The position numbers and the translations under genes are program-made. DNA of 64,000 bases from Mycolicibacterium sp. CR10 (GTDB lineage Bacteria > Actinomycetota > Actinomycetes > Mycobacteriales > Mycobacteriaceae), in assembly GCF_005222675.1 (NCBI RefSeq), contig NZ_STGE01000023.1, forward strand, positions 62,001 through 126,000, in the 5' to 3' direction. Shown here piece by piece: positions 61,997 to 64,000 of the stretch. The notes beneath the pieces were generated by a model, which worked only from the letters and a program-made list of their open reading frames with translations, was not told the origin of the DNA and did no database searches. Position 1 is the stretch's first letter. Each line of letters opens with the position of its first letter.

Positions 61997-62454
61997 ACCT
62001 CGAATCGTTCAACGACGCCTCCTGCCTGATCTACGGGATCGGCAACGTGGGCAGGCAGGACGACGGCCTGGGCTGGGCCTTCGTCGATTGGCTCGAGGCG
62101 CAGGGCCACTGCCCGAACGCCGACATCCAGCGCAACTACCAGCTGCTGCTCGAGGACGCCGAGCTGATCAGCACCAAACGACGGGTGCTGTTCATCGACG
62201 CCACCAAAGACGCTGCGGTCACGTCGTTCAGTCTGGAGCGCGCGGCGCCGAAGATGGACTTCACCTTCACCTCGCACGCCATCTCGATCCCGGCCATCAT
62301 GGCGACCTGCCAGCAGTGCTTTCAGCGCCTGCCGGAGGTGCATGTCCTTGGCATCAGGGGATTCGAGTTCGAACTCGCGATGGGGTTGACTCCCGGGGCT
62401 CAACGCAACCTCGATGATGCGACGGCGCATCTTTCGTCCCTGGTCGAACTCTAG
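61993..62454 (+). CDS. hoxW: hydrogenase maturation endopeptidase HoxW
   Basis: Protease of 153 aa of the HyaD/HycI/HoxW type that cleaves the C-terminal tail of HoxH. It starts CLIYGIGNVGRQDDGLGWAFVDWLE, containing the GxGN and DDGxG pattern whose Asp contacts the Ni, then VLFIDATKDAAV with the second acidic residue, and HAISIPAIMATCQQ with the His. The order hoxF-U-Y-H-W equals the Ralstonia operon. The start is GTG at 61993, overlapping hoxH. Downstream the gene converges on the HNH-endonuclease gene after 116 bases, so hoxI and the hyp genes do not follow. Confidence 0.9.
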   Translation: MNLESFNDASCLIYGIGNVGRQDDGLGWAFVDWLEAQGHCPNADIQRNYQLLLEDAELISTKRRVLFIDATKDAAVTSFSLERAAPKMDFTFTSHAISIPAIMATCQQCFQRLPEVHVLGIRGFEFELAMGLTPGAQRNLDDATAHLSSLVEL

Positions 62455-62570
62455 GGCGCACAGTCCTCACTGTTTTGCGTCGCGGACCGTGATGCGGTGT
62501 TGCGGAGCGCGCTGTGGCAGAGGCGCGAATGTGGTTGTCGGCCTTCAGCTTCGATGATCTGCCGCTCGAC

Positions 62571-64000
62571 CTAGTTGTTGCTCGGTGGTGGTTGGGGTTG
62601 GAAGGGTTCGTACCACCACCAGTCGGCGCGTTCGCCGCTGGGGCCCGGGTAGGGCGGCACCGCCGGTGGGGGTGTGGTGGGTGGTCGGGCCAGCGATCCG
62701 GCGTTGAGGGTGCGGCCGTCGCTGTCGGTGACGACGAGGCGACGGGCGGGCCCGGTGAGGGTGATCAGCCCGCGGTGGTGCATGCGGTGGTGGTAGGGGC
62801 ACAGCAGCACGAGGTTGTCGAGGTCGGTGGGGCCGCCGTCTTCCCAGTGCCGCAGGTGATGGGCGTGCAGTCCGCGGGTGGCCCCGCAGCCGGGGACCAC
62901 GCAGCAGCGGTCGCGATGCTCCAGGGCGCGGCGCAGCCGTCGGCTGACGGTGCGGGTGGACCGTCCCGAGCCGATGACGCGGCCGTGGCGTTGGAACCAG
63001 ACTTCGCAGGTGGCGTCGCAGAGCAGGTAGCGGCGTTCGTCATCAGAGAGCAGCGGACCCAGGTGCAGGGCGGCGAGGCGGTCTTTGACGTCGACGTGGA
63101 TCACCGCGGTGGTGCGTTGCCCGTGCGGGCGGGCCGCGACCTCGGTGTCCCAGCCGGCCTCGACCAGGCGCATGAACGCATCCACGGTGTTCGGGAACGG
63201 CGGCGCCTGCCCCGACACCCCAGCACCGGCGGAATCGTCGGTGCTTGTCGCGGGGTCCGTGTCACCGTCGGTGCCGCCGGCGTCGTGGTGGCGTTTCCAG
63301 TCGGCGATCAGGGCGTCGCGGTGCGAGCCCAGCGCAGCATCGAAGGCGGCTGCTTCCAGGCGCGGTAACCGGATCCGGTAGGTGGTGTAGTCCTCGTTAT
63401 CGGAGGTCTTGGTGAACCACCGCTGCGGTTCCGGCCGCGGAGCACAACCGGCATCGGCATCAGCGTCGGCTTCGGCACCGGGGGCAGCCTCGCCGCCAGA
63501 ATCCCCATCCGCATTAGCATCAGCATCAGCATCAGCATCAGGCCCGGCATCTGCAACAGGATCGGCATCAGCGTCGGCATCGGCATCGGCGTCGGCATCG
63601 GCATCGGCGTCGGCATCGGCATCGGCGTCGGCATCGGCATCGGCGTCGGCATCGGCATCGGGGTCGGGGCCGGGGCCGGGGCCGGGGTCGGGTTCGGGTC
63701 TGGGTCGGGGTTTGAGCCTGACCGCGGTCCGCAGCTGGCTGACCGAAGCGACGGCGGCCAGCGTCGCGTAATGCTCATCGGAGCCCGCGGCCGCGCGGGC
63801 GGCGATGGCGCCGACCTGATCCAGCGACAGCCGGCCCTCCCGCAACGCTCCGACGCAGAGGGGGAACTCCTCGAGGCGCTCCGCGATGGCCGTGATCGTG
63901 CCCGCGTTGGTCGAGGAGATGCCAAGCTTCCAGGCCATCAACGCCGCCACCGAGCGGGCCCCGGTGCCACCCCAGAGTTTCTCGCGATCCATCTCGGCGG
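62571..64000 (-). CDS. DUF222/HNH endonuclease-domain protein (13E12-type), 5' end outside window
   Basis: Member of the mycobacterial 13E12/REP family: a DUF222 region followed by an HNH nuclease motif near the C-terminus (CCVVPGCGATRGLHAHHLRHW, then DNLVLLCPYHHRMHH). The first visible Met is at 63990-63992, but the frame is open to the window end and the DUF222 domain is truncated in front, so the gene begins beyond position 64000. In the middle it carries a long Asp-Ala repeat (63571-63660) preceded by a Gly-Pro-Asp stretch, unlike most family members. The C-terminus ends in a Pro-rich tail. These genes occur in many near-identical copies in mycobacterial genomes and are sometimes associated with mobility; no role is proven. 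Confidence 0.88.
   Translation of the reverse strand, partial: AEMDREKLWGGTGARSVAALMAWKLGISSTNAGTITAIAERLEEFPLCVGALREGRLSLDQVGAIAARAAAGSDEHYATLAAVASVSQLRTAVRLKPRPRPEPDPGPGPGPDPDADADADADADADADADADADADADADADADADPVADAGPDADADADANADGDSGGEAAPGAEADADADAGCAPRPEPQRWFTKTSDNEDYTTYRIRLPRLEAAAFDAALGSHRDALIADWKRHHDAGGTDGDTDPATSTDDSAGAGVSGQAPPFPNTVDAFMRLVEAGWDTEVAARPHGQRTTAVIHVDVKDRLAALHLGPLLSDDERRYLLCDATCEVWFQRHGRVIGSGRSTRTVSRRLRRALEHRDRCCVVPGCGATRGLHAHHLRHWEDGGPTDLDNLVLLCPYHHRMHHRGLITLTGPARRLVVTDSDGRTLNAGSLARPPTTPPPAVPPYPGPSGERADWWWYEPFQPQPPPSNN
63571..63660 (-). repeat. five exact 18-bp tandem repeats coding for Asp-Ala
   Basis: The unit GCGTCGGCATCGGCATCG occurs five times in a row without change, encoding (Asp-Ala)3 per unit on the minus strand. 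Related but degenerate hexamers extend to 63562 on the left, and a CGGGGC-type Gly-Pro/Asp repeat follows from 63661. The exactness at the third codon base (one T-to-C alternation per unit) points to recent amplification of the 18-mer. Confidence 0.93.

Noticed and set aside
62455..62570. Possible further hox/hyp gene after hoxW
   Set aside because: Only 116 bases remain before the convergent HNH gene, and no open frame resembles hoxI or hyp genes.
63480..63700. Short-spaced repeats resembling a CRISPR array
   Set aside because: Repeats are contiguous 6/18-mers with no spacers and are in frame within a coding sequence.
1..64000. Mobile elements, prophage or attachment sites
   Set aside because: No transposase, integrase, phage gene or flanking direct repeat was recognised; the HNH/DUF222 gene alone does not show mobility.

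Overview
The window is a high-GC actinobacterial chromosome segment, most likely from a fast-growing Mycobacterium (Mycolicibacterium). Supporting features are a truncated 13E12/DUF222 HNH-endonuclease gene, a DUF2993 protein, two AtsA-size arylsulfatases, the mycobacterial 'IF2-like' coiled-coil family, a cutinase, and a block of dormancy-type genes (universal stress proteins, a RafH-like ribosome hibernation factor, an Rv2004c-like kinase/ATPase) preceded by DosR-box-like palindromes. I see no rRNA, tRNA, insertion sequence, prophage or CRISPR array.

Layout. 1-5.8 kb (minus): luciferase-like oxidoreductase (cut by the edge) and two arylsulfatases. 6-13 kb: a divergent GH13 enzyme, an amidohydrolase, a DUF2252 protein and a FAD/Rieske oxidoreductase. 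13-19.5 kb: manganese catalase, a three-gene membrane/coiled-coil stress cassette, then a glycosyltransferase overlapping an alpha-glucosidase. 19.5-25.5 kb: a PucR regulator divergent from pxpA-BCCP-biotin carboxylase-pxpB-pxpC, a biotin-dependent variant of the 5-oxoprolinase module. 25.5-31 kb: FAD monooxygenase, small-molecule kinase, a zinc-ribbon/SDR fusion, a bicupin and a thioesterase. 31-37.5 kb: a ring-degradation cluster (P450, frameshifted flavin hydroxylase, FAH-family hydrolase, extradiol dioxygenase) divergent from a TetR gene and an SDR, with operator-like palindromes between. 37.5-43.8 kb: DUF2993 protein, Lrp regulator, fused indolepyruvate ferredoxin oxidoreductase, cutinase.

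44-62.5 kb is the most interesting part: an apparent hypoxia/dormancy island. It holds three universal stress proteins, the kinase/ATPase, the RafH-like factor, a small unknown protein, a complete arginine deiminase operon (arcD-arcA-arcB-arcC) that runs with a 4-base overlap into a P1B-5-like metal ATPase carrying a C-terminal hemerythrin domain, a cupin, and a complete hoxFUYHW operon for a Ralstonia-type NAD-reducing [NiFe] hydrogenase (group 3d). Six palindromes resembling GGGACTWWAGTCCC (10 or 11 of 14 matches) sit in front of its transcription units. Together these genes would give oxygen-independent ATP (carbamate kinase), redox balancing (NAD/H2), Ni/Fe handling and ribosome preservation. 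The functions come from sequence recognition; the common control by DosR is inferred from the boxes.

Many starts were moved downstream of the longest open frame, using Shine-Dalgarno spacing, ATGA/GTGA overlaps with the preceding gene, or the known N-terminus of the family.
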